Shown one piece after another: positions 43,292-51,816 of a stretch of 64,000 nucleotides of DNA. The stretch's first letter is position 1. Each line of letters begins with the position of its first letter. Below the pieces are notes generated by a model that was not told the DNA's origin, made no database searches, and saw nothing but the letters and a program-made list of their open reading frames with translations. The position numbers and the translations under genes are program-made. This stretch comes from Burkholderia sp. IMCC1007 (GTDB taxonomy: Bacteria > Pseudomonadota > Gammaproteobacteria > Burkholderiales > Burkholderiaceae), in assembly GCF_027257875.1 (NCBI RefSeq), contig NZ_JAPVQY010000003.1, positions 186,001 through 250,000 on the forward strand, given 5' to 3'.

Positions 43292-43579
43292 AGCATCGGC
43301 GAGATCCGATGTGTCGCGGCATTGACACTGCCGCCATTCGACGCACGAACCGGACATTCACCTGGCAGCGTGGCTAACGTACCCGCTCTGCCCTTGCCGT
43401 TGTGCTGGCACAGGCGTATTTGCCGCAAGCGGCTTGATCCGGCGAAGTGGCTGACCGGCTTGCCGCAGCGGCGCAAGAAACATGACCGGGAATTTTTGGC
43501 GGCTGAGGCAAGCTTCTTACCGGCCCGGCACCTAGTTAGAATGCTCGCCATCGGTGCGCCAACGAAACCCGGCTACAAA

Positions 43580-44353
43580 TCAGCGTACATCTTCACCCAG
43601 CCACTTCTTGCTGATCGCGTCGTACTCCCCATCCTTGTACAGGGTGTCGAGTGCCGCATTGATCGCGTCGCGCAGCTTCGGGCTGTCCTTACGAACCGCA
43701 ATGCCCACCTTCTCAGGATACAGAAGCGGTCCGACCGACTTCGCGCTGATGTTCTTGTCCCGGATGGTCAAGATGCCTGCGATACGATCCGTGACAAACC
43801 CGTCGATGCGACGGTTCTGCAAATCGATCAGGACGTCCGGCAGTCCCTTGTACGTTTTGAGTTGCACGTCGGGCTGGTTTTTGCGCAACCACGCCTCGTA
43901 GGTTTCGCCAAGGACCACGCCGACCACCTTGCCCTTCAATTGATCGACGCTCTGTACACCGCTGCTCTTCGGCACAAACAACTGGGCGCCGGATCGATAG
44001 TAGCTCTGTGTGAAATCGACTGCTTTCGCCCTTTCCTCGGTTATGGCCATGCTGCCAATGATCGCGTCAAATTTCCCCGCCAACAGTCCGCCGACGATGC
44101 CATCCCATGCAGTCGTCACCGGTACCGGCTTCGCACCCAGCTTCGCCGAAATCCGGTCGCCAATATCAACGTCGAATCCCTTGAGTTGACCCGATTCATC
44201 GACAAAGTTGAACGGCGGGTACTTGCCGCTCATCGCAAACGTCAACGATCCGGTGCGCTTCACCTTGTCGAGGTCTTCTGCATGGGCTGAGAAACTCGCG
44301 AAGCCAACCAGCGTCGCGCAAGCGGTGATCATGAATGACTTAAGGAAGATCAT
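43580..44353 (-). CDS. Polar amino-acid ABC transporter substrate-binding protein
   Basis: A 257-residue periplasmic binding protein (signal to SFSAHAED). The GSLTFAMSGKYPPFNFVDE start and FDVDIGDRISAKLG, plus GGLLAGKFDAIIGSMAIT, place it in the lysine/arginine/ornithine/histidine-type family. Start at 44353 with TTAGGAG upstream. It is the last gene of the operon, 70 bases after the thiolase. It should bind the cationic or omega-amino substrate whose catabolic genes precede it. Confidence 0.88.
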   Translation of the reverse strand: MIFLKSFMITACATLVGFASFSAHAEDLDKVKRTGSLTFAMSGKYPPFNFVDESGQLKGFDVDIGDRISAKLGAKPVPVTTAWDGIVGGLLAGKFDAIIGSMAITEERAKAVDFTQSYYRSGAQLFVPKSSGVQSVDQLKGKVVGVVLGETYEAWLRKNQPDVQLKTYKGLPDVLIDLQNRRIDGFVTDRIAGILTIRDKNISAKSVGPLLYPEKVGIAVRKDSPKLRDAINAALDTLYKDGEYDAISKKWLGEDVR

Positions 44354-44423
44354 CCTACGGCTCCTAAGTGGTGTTGCTAACACGTACAGTTGGAATAATC
44401 GGCAGATCCGGACGTGTCCGCCG

Positions 44424-45620
44424 TCACCGGTAGTCCACCTCGAACAACGCGGCGGCTCCCTGTCCGCCGCCGATACACATCGTCACAACCACATACTTGA
44501 CCCCGCGGCGCGCGCCTTCGAGCAACGCATGACCCACCATCCGTGTGCCGGTCATCCCGTATGGATGGCCAAGCGCGATGCTGCCGCCATTCACGTTGAC
44601 CGTTTCGTATGACAGTCCGAGCGCGCCGACACAATGCACGACCTGCGACGCGAACGCTTCGTTGAGTTCCCAAAGGCCCACGTCCGCGACCGATAGTCCC
44701 GTGCGTTCGAGTAGCCGGCGCACGGCGGGCACCGGCCCGACGCCCATCTCGTCGGGCCGACACCCGGCGACCGTGCACGCGACCATCCGCCCGAGCGGCG
44801 GAGTTGATAGCGTGTCCAGCATCGAGTCGGACACGACCGCGCACGCCGCCGACCCGTCGGCCAGCGCGCAAGCGTTACCGGCCGTCACAGTACCGCCATC
44901 GCGCACCGCATCGAGCGCGGACAGGGCGTCGATGGTCGTCCCCGGCCGTCCGCACTCATCGGCCGTCACACGCAGCGCGCGCGGGGAACTCGTACCGGTC
45001 GCCTTGTCATGCTCGAGTTTGAGCACGTCAACCGCGACGATCTCGTCGTGCAGCAGTCCGGTCTGTGCCGCATGCGCGGCGCGTTGCTGGCTGATGACTG
45101 CATAGTCGTCCTGCGCTCGACGCGACACGCCGTACCGGCTGGCAACGATGTCGGCCGTATCGACCATGGGCATGTACGCATCCGGATGCTGCTCGAGCAG
45201 CCGTTCATCCTGCTGCCTATGCCGATTCATGTGCGCCTGTACGAGGCTGATCGACTCGACGCCGCCTGCGAGAATCGCGCCTGCGTCGCCGCCGGCAATG
45301 CGCGCCGATGCGAGTGCGATCGACATCAGTCCGGACGAGCACTGCCGGTCGACAGTCATGCCAGGGGTCGTCACGGGCAGGCCCGCAGCAAGCGCAGCGA
45401 GCCGACCGATGGTGTAGTACTGCGTACCTTCCGGCAGCGCGCACCCCAGGATCACGTCGTCGATTCGTTCAGGATCGATACCGCTGCGCGCCACTGCCCC
45501 CCGCAACGAAAATGCCGCGAGTGTCGGCGCCGTCGTATCGTTGAACGCACCGCGAAACGCACGGCCGATGGGTGTGCGCGCATAGCCGACGATCCATGCA
45601 TTGCGTGAGAATCGGGTCAT
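44424..45620 (-). CDS. Thiolase (acetyl-CoA acyltransferase family)
   Basis: A 398-residue thiolase. Nucleophile Cys94 (VDRQCSSGL), the NEAFA motif, the His in IALGHPYGMTG and the C-terminal Cys in CIGGGQG are all present, so it is a degradative-type active thiolase. The start overlaps the CoA-transferase beta gene stop by four bases. It would split a 3-ketoacyl-CoA made by the CoA-transferase. Confidence 0.9.
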   Translation of the reverse strand: MTRFSRNAWIVGYARTPIGRAFRGAFNDTTAPTLAAFSLRGAVARSGIDPERIDDVILGCALPEGTQYYTIGRLAALAAGLPVTTPGMTVDRQCSSGLMSIALASARIAGGDAGAILAGGVESISLVQAHMNRHRQQDERLLEQHPDAYMPMVDTADIVASRYGVSRRAQDDYAVISQQRAAHAAQTGLLHDEIVAVDVLKLEHDKATGTSSPRALRVTADECGRPGTTIDALSALDAVRDGGTVTAGNACALADGSAACAVVSDSMLDTLSTPPLGRMVACTVAGCRPDEMGVGPVPAVRRLLERTGLSVADVGLWELNEAFASQVVHCVGALGLSYETVNVNGGSIALGHPYGMTGTRMVGHALLEGARRGVKYVVVTMCIGGGQGAAALFEVDYR

Positions 45621-46279
45621 TCGAGTTCCTCTTCAACCGTGAAATCGGCTTCGGTAATCGTGCGCAATTCGCGTATGCTCAACTCACTGAGACGCTCGAT
45701 AAGTCTTAGCCCTTCGTCACCACACGCGAACACCGCATGCTCCGTGATGATCATTGACACCCGCCGTCTCACGGTGAGCGGCAGCGTACAGTGCGTGACG
45801 ATCTTCGGCTTGCCGCTCTTGTCGACGTGCGGCATCGTGACGATCACTCGGCGCGCCTTCTGTGCCAACTCGGCGCCGCCGCCGATGCCGGCAACGAGGC
45901 TACCCGGTACAAGCCAATTCGCAAGGTCGCCGTGCGCGGACACCTGCAGCGCGCCGAGAAATGTGATGTCGATCAGCCCGCGGCGGATCATTCCAAACGA
46001 TGCCGCGCTATCGACGATCGAGCCGCCCGGCACGATCGACACGTACCCGCCTCCCGCATCGATCAGATGGCTGTCGAGATCGTCGGGATTCGCGAGCGCG
46101 CCAACGCCGACGATTCCATTCTCCGAGTGGATCCAAGCTGCCGACGGATCGTCGAGAAACGATGGAATCAGCGTCGGCAAGCCGATACCGAGGTTGATCA
46201 GCTGACCTCGCGCGACTTCGCGTGCGGCGCGCCGCGCGATCACGTGGCGCGGGTCAACGCTGGATGGGGCGGTATTCAT
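45617..46279 (-). CDS. 3-oxoacid CoA-transferase, subunit B
   Basis: A 220-residue beta subunit with the catalytic Glu53 (HSENGIVG). It has LGIGLPTLIPS and GGYVSIVPGGS, as in SCOT/AtoA-type enzymes. Overlaps the A-subunit gene by 26 bases and the thiolase by four, giving tight coupling. Confidence 0.9.
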   Translation of the reverse strand: MNTAPSSVDPRHVIARRAAREVARGQLINLGIGLPTLIPSFLDDPSAAWIHSENGIVGVGALANPDDLDSHLIDAGGGYVSIVPGGSIVDSAASFGMIRRGLIDITFLGALQVSAHGDLANWLVPGSLVAGIGGGAELAQKARRVIVTMPHVDKSGKPKIVTHCTLPLTVRRRVSMIITEHAVFACGDEGLRLIERLSELSIRELRTITEADFTVEEELE

Positions 46280-46934
46280 CGAGGTCTCCGTCGATTTGAA
46301 TCAAGCCGTGCACGTGAATGCCGGGCGTATGCACGCTACCAGGCGCGAGCGGCACATCGGCGATCGTGAGCGTTTCAACGAGAACGTGATCCGCCGCCAT
46401 TGCCATCAGCGGCGAAAAATTTCGCGCGGCACCGCGATAGCTGAGATTGCCGTACGTGTCGGCGCAATCGGCGCAAAGCAATGCGAAGTCGGCTCGCAGC
46501 GCCGGCTCGAAGTACAGCGTCCGCCCTCCGACCGTGATCGACTCGCGCGATGCGCCCAACTCGGCTGGCAACTCGATGTCCGTGACGACGCCAGGCAGCC
46601 CGACGCCCGCGCAGCGAATGCGTTCAGCGAAGAGCCCCTGCGAAAAGAATTCGACCTGCAGCGTGCCGGCGATATGCGCACGCCGCGCGGGGCCACTCAG
46701 GCCGAGATGCGTGGTCAACAGCCGACTTACGATGCCCGCCTCGATCAGTTGCGACACGCCGTAGCCGTCCTGGTTCGCGTCGTTCTTGATGATCGTGAGG
46801 CCCTGCTTGCGCTGCCGTTTCAGCTCCGCAAGTAGCGAAAACGGCGTACCGGGCGACCCGAACCCGCCCACCATGATCGATGCGCCATCCGGAATCTGCG
46901 CGATCGCATCGGCCAGTTGCATGCGTTTGCTCAT
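46254..46934 (-). CDS. 3-oxoacid CoA-transferase, subunit A
   Basis: A 226-residue alpha subunit with IPDGASIMVGGFGSPGTPFS and later NFSPLMAMAADHVLVE. Start at 46934, 10 bases after the aminotransferase stop. It shares the fold and length of PcaI and AtoD subunits. It transfers CoA from a donor acid to a 3-keto acid. Compare with pcaIJ at 61-62.4 kb, a second, separate pair. Confidence 0.9.
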   Translation of the reverse strand: MSKRMQLADAIAQIPDGASIMVGGFGSPGTPFSLLAELKRQRKQGLTIIKNDANQDGYGVSQLIEAGIVSRLLTTHLGLSGPARRAHIAGTLQVEFFSQGLFAERIRCAGVGLPGVVTDIELPAELGASRESITVGGRTLYFEPALRADFALLCADCADTYGNLSYRGAARNFSPLMAMAADHVLVETLTIADVPLAPGSVHTPGIHVHGLIQIDGDLDEYRPIQR

Positions 46935-46944
46935 TGCACCCGCC

Positions 46945-48258
46945 TCAACGCGCCACTGCTCGGAACGCTTCGTCGAGCCCCGCGACGATTTCGTCGCATT
47001 GCGCACGCGTCGTGATGAGCGGCGGCGCAATCAACGTATGGTCACCCGTCTCGCCCATCAGCGACTTGCGCGGATAGATAATCACGCCGTGTTCGCGTGC
47101 GACTCGCGTCACCTGCTCGCCGAACTTCAGCGAAGGCTCGAACGGCGTTTTTGCGGCGCGGTCAGCCACATACTCGATCGCGAGCAGGAAGCCACGGCCG
47201 CGCACGTCGCCGATGAAGTCGTATCTATCCGCGAGCTGTGCGAGTTGGCTCCGCAGATATTCACCGGTTGATGCAGCGTTCTCGACAAGCCCGTCACGCT
47301 CGATCACGTCTATCACCGCGAGCGCCGTCGCGCTCGCGAGCGGATTGCCCGCGTAGGTGTAGCCGTGCTGGAAGCCGCCCGCCGCGAGAATCGGATCGGT
47401 CAGCTCCGCACGCGTGACGATCGCGGAAGTCGGATAGTAGCCGGCACCGAGTCCTTTCGCGAGACACAGGATGTCGGCCTCGACGTTCCAGTGCTGGAAG
47501 CCGAACCACCGCCCCGTGCGACCGACACCCGTCATCACTTCGTCGAGAATCAGCAGGATTCCGTGCTGCGAGCAGATCTCTCGGATGCGCGTGAAATACA
47601 CGTCGTGCGGCACCTCGGCGCCGGTACTCGCCCCCCCGATCGGCTCCGCGATAAACGCCGCGACGTTGTGCGCGCCGACTTCCCGAATTGCTGCATCGAG
47701 TTCGTCTGCACAGTCGAGCGCATGCTGCTCGGCGCTCTTGCCGTCGGGGACCCGATACTGCGTCGGCGACGCGATCTTCGGATAGAGCTGGAACATGGGC
47801 TCAAATGGCTTCGTCAGCGGTGTATAGCTGGTCATCGCGAGCGCACCCATCGTTGAGCCGTGATAGGACGGCTTTCGAGCGATGAATACGTTACGCTGCG
47901 GCTCGCCCATACACACCCAGTGCTGTCGTGCGAGCTTAAGTGCCGACTCGACCGACTCGGAGCCGCCACTCGAGAAGAACACGCGATCGAAGCGCCCACC
48001 GACGAGGCCGATCAGCCTGTCTGCCAGATCGAGTGCCGGCTGGTTTTCGAATTGGGTGCGATACGCGAACGCGACCTTGTCGAGTTGCGCGAGCATCGCG
48101 TCACGGATCGCCGGATGTCCGTGTCCGAGCTGCGCGACGATCGCACCAGAGCACGCGTCGATATAGCGCTTGCCACCGGTATCCCACGCATAGATGCCCT
48201 CCGCACGCGCGATTGTCGGCAGTTGCACGGCGGCCTGGTAGAAGAGATAGTCGCTCAT
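46945..48258 (-). CDS. Class III PLP aminotransferase
   Basis: A 437-residue omega-aminotransferase. Typical blocks are YIDACSGAIVAQLGHGHPAI near the start, the FIAEPIGGA loop, and LCLAKGLGAGYYPTSA with the PLP lysine. The D of LILDEVMTGVGRTG binds the pyridine nitrogen. The substrate is not deducible, but its place before a CoA-transferase and thiolase suggests a beta- or gamma-amino acid. The operon order is permease, ATPase, aminotransferase, CoA-T A, CoA-T B, thiolase, binding protein. Confidence 0.88.
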   Translation of the reverse strand: MSDYLFYQAAVQLPTIARAEGIYAWDTGGKRYIDACSGAIVAQLGHGHPAIRDAMLAQLDKVAFAYRTQFENQPALDLADRLIGLVGGRFDRVFFSSGGSESVESALKLARQHWVCMGEPQRNVFIARKPSYHGSTMGALAMTSYTPLTKPFEPMFQLYPKIASPTQYRVPDGKSAEQHALDCADELDAAIREVGAHNVAAFIAEPIGGASTGAEVPHDVYFTRIREICSQHGILLILDEVMTGVGRTGRWFGFQHWNVEADILCLAKGLGAGYYPTSAIVTRAELTDPILAAGGFQHGYTYAGNPLASATALAVIDVIERDGLVENAASTGEYLRSQLAQLADRYDFIGDVRGRGFLLAIEYVADRAAKTPFEPSLKFGEQVTRVAREHGVIIYPRKSLMGETGDHTLIAPPLITTRAQCDEIVAGLDEAFRAVAR

Positions 48259-48300
48259 TGAAGTCCTTTGCTTGGTTTACGCGTGATTGCTATCTCGCAC

Positions 48301-49062
48301 TCAGCGGATGTCGGCGAGGAACGCCTGCGTGCGCTCATGCGACGGTTGATGGAAGATTTCAGACGGACGGCCCGCCTCCACCACTCGGCCGTCCGCCATG
48401 AATACGACACGGTCGGCTACACGCTCGGCGAAGCGCATCTCATGCGTGACAATCATCATCGTCATGCCCGCCTTTGCCAGGCGCTCCATCACGGCCAGCA
48501 CGCCGCCGACCATCTCCGGATCGAGCGCGGACGTCGGTTCGTCAAACAGCATCGCGTCCGGCTTCAGCGCGAGCGCCCGCGCGATCGCGACACGCTGTTT
48601 CTGGCCACCGGACAGATTCCCCGGATACACGTGCTGCTTGTCGAGCACGCCGACGTTGTCCAGCAACGCGCGCGCTTCGTCACGCGCCTGTGACGCGCCC
48701 AGCCCAAGCAGCTGCATCGGTGCCAGCGTCAGGTTTTCGAGCACCGTCAGGTGCGGAAACAGGTTGAAGTGCTGAAACACCATGCCGACTTTCATGCGCA
48801 TCGCATTCAGGTAGCGCTCTTGAGCGCGATGGCTACGACGCGGATCGTTGACGAGGCTGCCCAGCACTCGCACCTCACCCGCCGTCGGCGTTTCAAGATG
48901 ATTCACGCAGCGAAGCAGCGTGCTCTTGCCCGAGCCGCTCGGGCCAATCAGCACGACGACCTCGCCCTTGTGAACGTCGAGCGAAATGCCCTTTAGAACG
49001 TCGAGCGCCCCGTAAGTCTTGTGAATGTCGCGCAGCGCGATCTGTGGTTCCGACCGTGTCAT
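48301..49062 (-). CDS. Polar amino-acid ABC transporter ATPase
   Basis: A 253-residue ABC ATPase of the GlnQ/HisP type. Walker A is [10 protein letters not shown]-loop follows [11 protein letters not shown], signature [15 protein letters not shown], Walker [14 protein letters not shown] and the H-switch VTHEM. Overlaps the permease stop by four bases (ATGA). Confidence 0.93.
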   Translation of the reverse strand: MTRSEPQIALRDIHKTYGALDVLKGISLDVHKGEVVVLIGPSGSGKSTLLRCVNHLETPTAGEVRVLGSLVNDPRRSHRAQERYLNAMRMKVGMVFQHFNLFPHLTVLENLTLAPMQLLGLGASQARDEARALLDNVGVLDKQHVYPGNLSGGQKQRVAIARALALKPDAMLFDEPTSALDPEMVGGVLAVMERLAKAGMTMMIVTHEMRFAERVADRVVFMADGRVVEAGRPSEIFHQPSHERTQAFLADIR

Positions 49063-49721
49063 GCGCGACCTCCCTTCAGGATCAGGCGTCGTTCCATCTG
49101 GCGCAGCAGCAGGCTCGTGCCGGTCGTCAACAATGCATAGATCATGGCGCAGGCAAAGTAGAGTTCGAATGGCTTGAAGGTCGCACCGACGAGCTGCTGC
49201 GTGCGCATGAACAGCTCCGCAAGCGTGATCGTCGACACGAGTGACGTGTCCTTGGTCAGGATGATCAGGTTGTTGCCGAGCGGCGGCACGATCAGCTTCA
49301 GCGCCTGCGGCAGAACGACAAGACGCATCGTCCGTGCCGCTCCGAAGCCGAGTGAGCGGGACGCCTCTATTTGCCCGTGCGGGATCGAGAGGATGCCTGC
49401 ACGAATCGTTTCCGCGTTGTACGCACCCACGTTGAGTGCGAGTCCGATCACGCCGGACGCAAACGGCGACAGTTCGATCCCAAACTGCGGCAAACCGAAA
49501 TAGATGATGAAGAGTTGCACGAGCAGGGGCGTCGAGCGAATCAGCCAGATATACGCGCTCATTGCATCGCGCAGTATGCGATGTCGCGACAGTTTTCCGA
49601 GCGCGGCACCAAGGCCTATCGCGAGACCAAACACAGTCGCGAGCAGCGTCAGTTGTACCGTAACGCCGGCTGCTTCAACCAGCATTGGCAAGTACTTGAG
49701 AACGAGTTGGAAATCGAACAT
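49059..49721 (-). CDS. Polar amino-acid ABC transporter permease
   Basis: A 220-residue HisM/GlnP-type permease with about five helices and the EAA-like loop ([20 protein letters not shown]). [20 protein letters not shown] is typical of amino-acid permeases. First gene of the operon. Promoter and operator are expected in 49722-49980, which holds copy B of the duplicated block. Confidence 0.92.
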   Translation of the reverse strand: MFDFQLVLKYLPMLVEAAGVTVQLTLLATVFGLAIGLGAALGKLSRHRILRDAMSAYIWLIRSTPLLVQLFIIYFGLPQFGIELSPFASGVIGLALNVGAYNAETIRAGILSIPHGQIEASRSLGFGAARTMRLVVLPQALKLIVPPLGNNLIILTKDTSLVSTITLAELFMRTQQLVGATFKPFELYFACAMIYALLTTGTSLLLRQMERRLILKGGRA

Positions 49722-49903
49722 GGTGTGATCGACCAGCGCGTTTCATCGAATGTGCGAAACAGCGCTGAGAAGTGTCTCCGTATCAGGATTGACCTATTTT
49801 TTTCATCACCATCGCGCTGCCGCAAAGTGCCGACGGCATAACGGTTTGGTAACGCTCTTGACTGGTCGGCAGTCTCTCTTTGCATAATTTTTTGGTCAAG
49901 ATA

Positions 49904-49919
49904 TGATCTTTATCGATCA
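49904..49919. promoter_or_regulatory. Dyad TGATC-N6-GATCA, copy B
   Basis: Same 16-base dyad as at 42331-42346, here about 185-200 bases before the permease start. Likely binding site for the LysR protein encoded at 42368. Confidence 0.5.
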
Positions 49920-49937
49920 ATTGATACGGAACCGGAT

Positions 49938-49980
49938 ATCACGCGAGCGACCTTCCGTCGTCACGGTATCGAGGCTGATC
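49938..49980 (+). pseudogene. Decayed LysR 5' remnant
   Basis: These bases align to codons 0-12 of the LysR gene at 42368 (VRTDFSLRDIEIF region) with frame-breaking changes. The remainder of the gene is missing; unrelated sequence (the MFS pseudogene on the other strand) begins soon after. Confidence 0.55.
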
Positions 49981-50057
49981 ACACTAGCTGAAACAAGCAT
50001 GTTCCAAGGAAGAAGTGAAGCAGTCGGGCTGGATGCGGCGTGTGCAGGCAACTCGTA

Positions 50058-50546
50058 TTACTGGGCAGCGCGAGCCGGTTTCGTTTCGGCAGCCATGAAG
50101 CCAGCGCCGATGCAGATAGCGTTCGCCGCAAGCAGATACGCGACAGGGGACAGCGGATTGCCAGTCGTGCCGATTAGCCAAGTGATGATCAGTTGCGCGG
50201 TACCGCCGAAAAGCGACACTGCGACTGCATACACGATCGAGAAACCCGTCGAGCGAACCTGCGAAGGAAAGCTCTCTACGATCAGCGCCGCACCGCTCAT
50301 TCCATGGAGTGCGGAGAGAACCGAAATGGTGCTCAGGAATACTAGCGGCGTCGGATGCGAGACGATCAGGCTCAGCGCGGGAAAGATCAGCAAGAGCAAC
50401 GCCACGCGTGGTCATATCAGCACCGTGCGTCGGCCAAAGCGATCGCACAGTCGCCCACCCGCGACCGCAAACACCGCGAGCGCGATACCGGTGACGAGCG
50501 TCGCGAGCATCGCCACGCCGCCGGGCAAATGCAGGTGGAATGATCG
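50058..50546 (-). pseudogene. MHS-type MFS transporter pseudogene (C-terminal half)
   Basis: The C-terminal half of a metabolite:H+ symporter-type MFS protein is readable in one frame. It starts without an N-terminus at FHLHLPGGVAMLATLV, goes through GGRLCDRFGRRTVLI, hits a TGA stop at 50412-50414 (ATA TGA CCA), and then continues from the next codons (VALLLLIFPALSLIVSHPTP) to 50058. The first six helices are absent. Confidence 0.8.
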
Positions 50547-50556
50547 GGATTTTCAT

Positions 50557-50592
50557 CTAGACGGATTGTTATGAGTTTGACAAAACGTCTAG
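50557..50592. promoter_or_regulatory. Long inverted repeat CTAGACG...CGTCTAG
   Basis: CTAGACG (50557-50563), with TGT and ACA at matching inner positions, and CGTCTAG (50586-50592), a 36-base dyad centred near 50574. It overlaps the most upstream start codon (50571) of the regulator gene, so autoregulation is likely, with a start downstream of it. Confidence 0.65.
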
Positions 50593-51269
50593 TTATGGCC
50601 AAACTGCCCAGCATGCCAAAGAAAATCACTGGACCCAACATGCCGAAGAAGACTCCCGAACAGCAGCTACTGCTTGGGCAGATCAAACAGGTCGCGGAAG
50701 GGCTGGCCCAGACCTTCGCCCCATTTACCGAGGTCGTGGTCCATGACCTCCTCGACCCGGAGCACGCGGTGCTCGCGATCCACAACAATCTGTCAGGTCG
50801 AGAAGTCGGGCAACCCGCGACTGAACTGGGGCTTGCGCGGATCATGGACGCTGCCTACGAGCCGATCATCGCCAACTATCCGAATCAGTTCGCGGATGGC
50901 CGCCAGGTGAAGAGCACTTCCATCGGCATCAAGGACTCCAAAGGCGACTACATTGCCGCGTTGTGCATGAACGTCGACCTCACGCTGTTCCGAGGGTTTC
51001 AGAACATGCTGAGCAGCTTCATGGCGGTCGAGGGCACCACGCCTGCCAGGGAATCGCTGGACCCCGCTAGCGCCGATCTCATTCGCACCCGTATCGACGC
51101 GTTCGCCGCACGCATGGCGTCGACACCGCGCTCGCTCAAGCCGGAGGACCGCCGCTCGCTCCTGAAGGAGCTCAAGGCGGCCGGCCTGCTCGAGGTCCGT
51201 CGGGCGATGGACACCATTGCCGTCTATCTGGGCGTCTCTCGCGCAACGGTGTACAGCGATGTCAAATGA
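50571..51269 (+). CDS. DauR/YheO-like regulator with PAS and C-terminal HTH
   Basis: A 232-residue product (if started at 50571) with the YheO-like PAS region (GLAQTFAPFTEVVVHDLLDP, AIHNNLSGREVGQPAT, IKDSKGDYIAALCMNVD) and a C-terminal HTH (VRRAMDTIAVYLGVSRATVY). This is the architecture of DauR, the D-arginine operon repressor. In-frame ATGs at 50595, 50616 and 50640 are more likely starts, since the dyad at 50557-50592 covers the first one. Its stop overlaps the start of an ornithine-cyclodeaminase-like fragment, as in dau-type operons. Confidence 0.8.
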   Translation: MSLTKRLVMAKLPSMPKKITGPNMPKKTPEQQLLLGQIKQVAEGLAQTFAPFTEVVVHDLLDPEHAVLAIHNNLSGREVGQPATELGLARIMDAAYEPIIANYPNQFADGRQVKSTSIGIKDSKGDYIAALCMNVDLTLFRGFQNMLSSFMAVEGTTPARESLDPASADLIRTRIDAFAARMASTPRSLKPEDRRSLLKELKAAGLLEVRRAMDTIAVYLGVSRATVYSDVK

Positions 51270-51543
51270 CGCCACGCTACTTCTCGTCAACAAGCATGTC
51301 GTCGATCAATTGCTCGTCCCGGACGACGTGATCGCGGTGGTGCGCGAGGCTTTCGAACTGCACGGACAGCGCGCGGGCCGCGTATTTCCGGTCGTGCGCG
51401 AGCAACTGAGCAAAGGCGGTATCTTCGGTATCAGCGTGTTCGACATGACTGGCCTAGCCTTGCAGGATTTGACCGTTGCTCGATTGATCCACCGCCGCGC
51501 CACTAAACTCGGCGTCGGCGTCACCGTGGCGTGGCCGTGGTGA
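51259..51543 (+). pseudogene. Ornithine cyclodeaminase-family remnant with internal deletion
   Basis: A 94-codon frame joining the first about 60 residues of an ornithine-cyclodeaminase/DauB-type protein (LLLVNKHVVDQLLVPDDVIA, VVREAFELHG, GGIFGIS) directly to its C-terminal end (FDMTGLALQDLTVARLI). About 200 central residues, including the NAD-binding fold, are lacking, and the frame ends in WPW. It overlaps the regulator by 11 bases. Full family length is about 310-330 residues. Confidence 0.8.
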
Positions 51544-51816
51544 CCGCTCCCGGCCTGGACCCGGAATCCGGACGATCCGCGATGATGGCTCGCACCGTGC
51601 ATGCTCGCCTTCATCGCACGGCCCGGTGCGACCACCGCACGCGGCCCATCGCGGCTTCTGCCGATGATTCGCCGAAGCCAAGGACTCCTTGCGTTTGGCT
51701 CGCCAAGGGACAGATTTTCGTCAATCAATTGCCTTACCGTAACACCGCCAACGTCACAGCCATCATCGTCTTGCTCTTGCAGCGATCCGGTATGTGCCAA
51801 CGAGGAGTCGGAAAAC

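Larger units (their letters stand above)
49754..49980 (+). repeat. Duplicated promoter/lysR-5' block, copy B
   Basis: Matches 42183-42405. The 33-base core at 49894-49926 is identical, and upstream parts (GCGAAACAGCGCTGAGAAG, GCAGTCTCT) and downstream parts (ATCACGCGAGC vs ATCGTGCGAAC, then GACCTTC vs GACTTCA) still align. The LysR start is lost: ATA-CGG replaces the ATG/GTG region and codons drift. Confidence 0.75.
49722..50057. other. Intergenic region with decayed LysR start
   Basis: A 336-base gap. Most of it (49754-49980) is copy B of the duplicated promoter block, ending in a decayed start of a LysR gene. The rest shows no gene. Confidence 0.55.

Noticed and set aside
43292-43579. A transposase-like scrap between LysR and the binding-protein gene
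   Set aside because: No frame shows a known transposase motif, and it is only 288 bases of convergent spacer.
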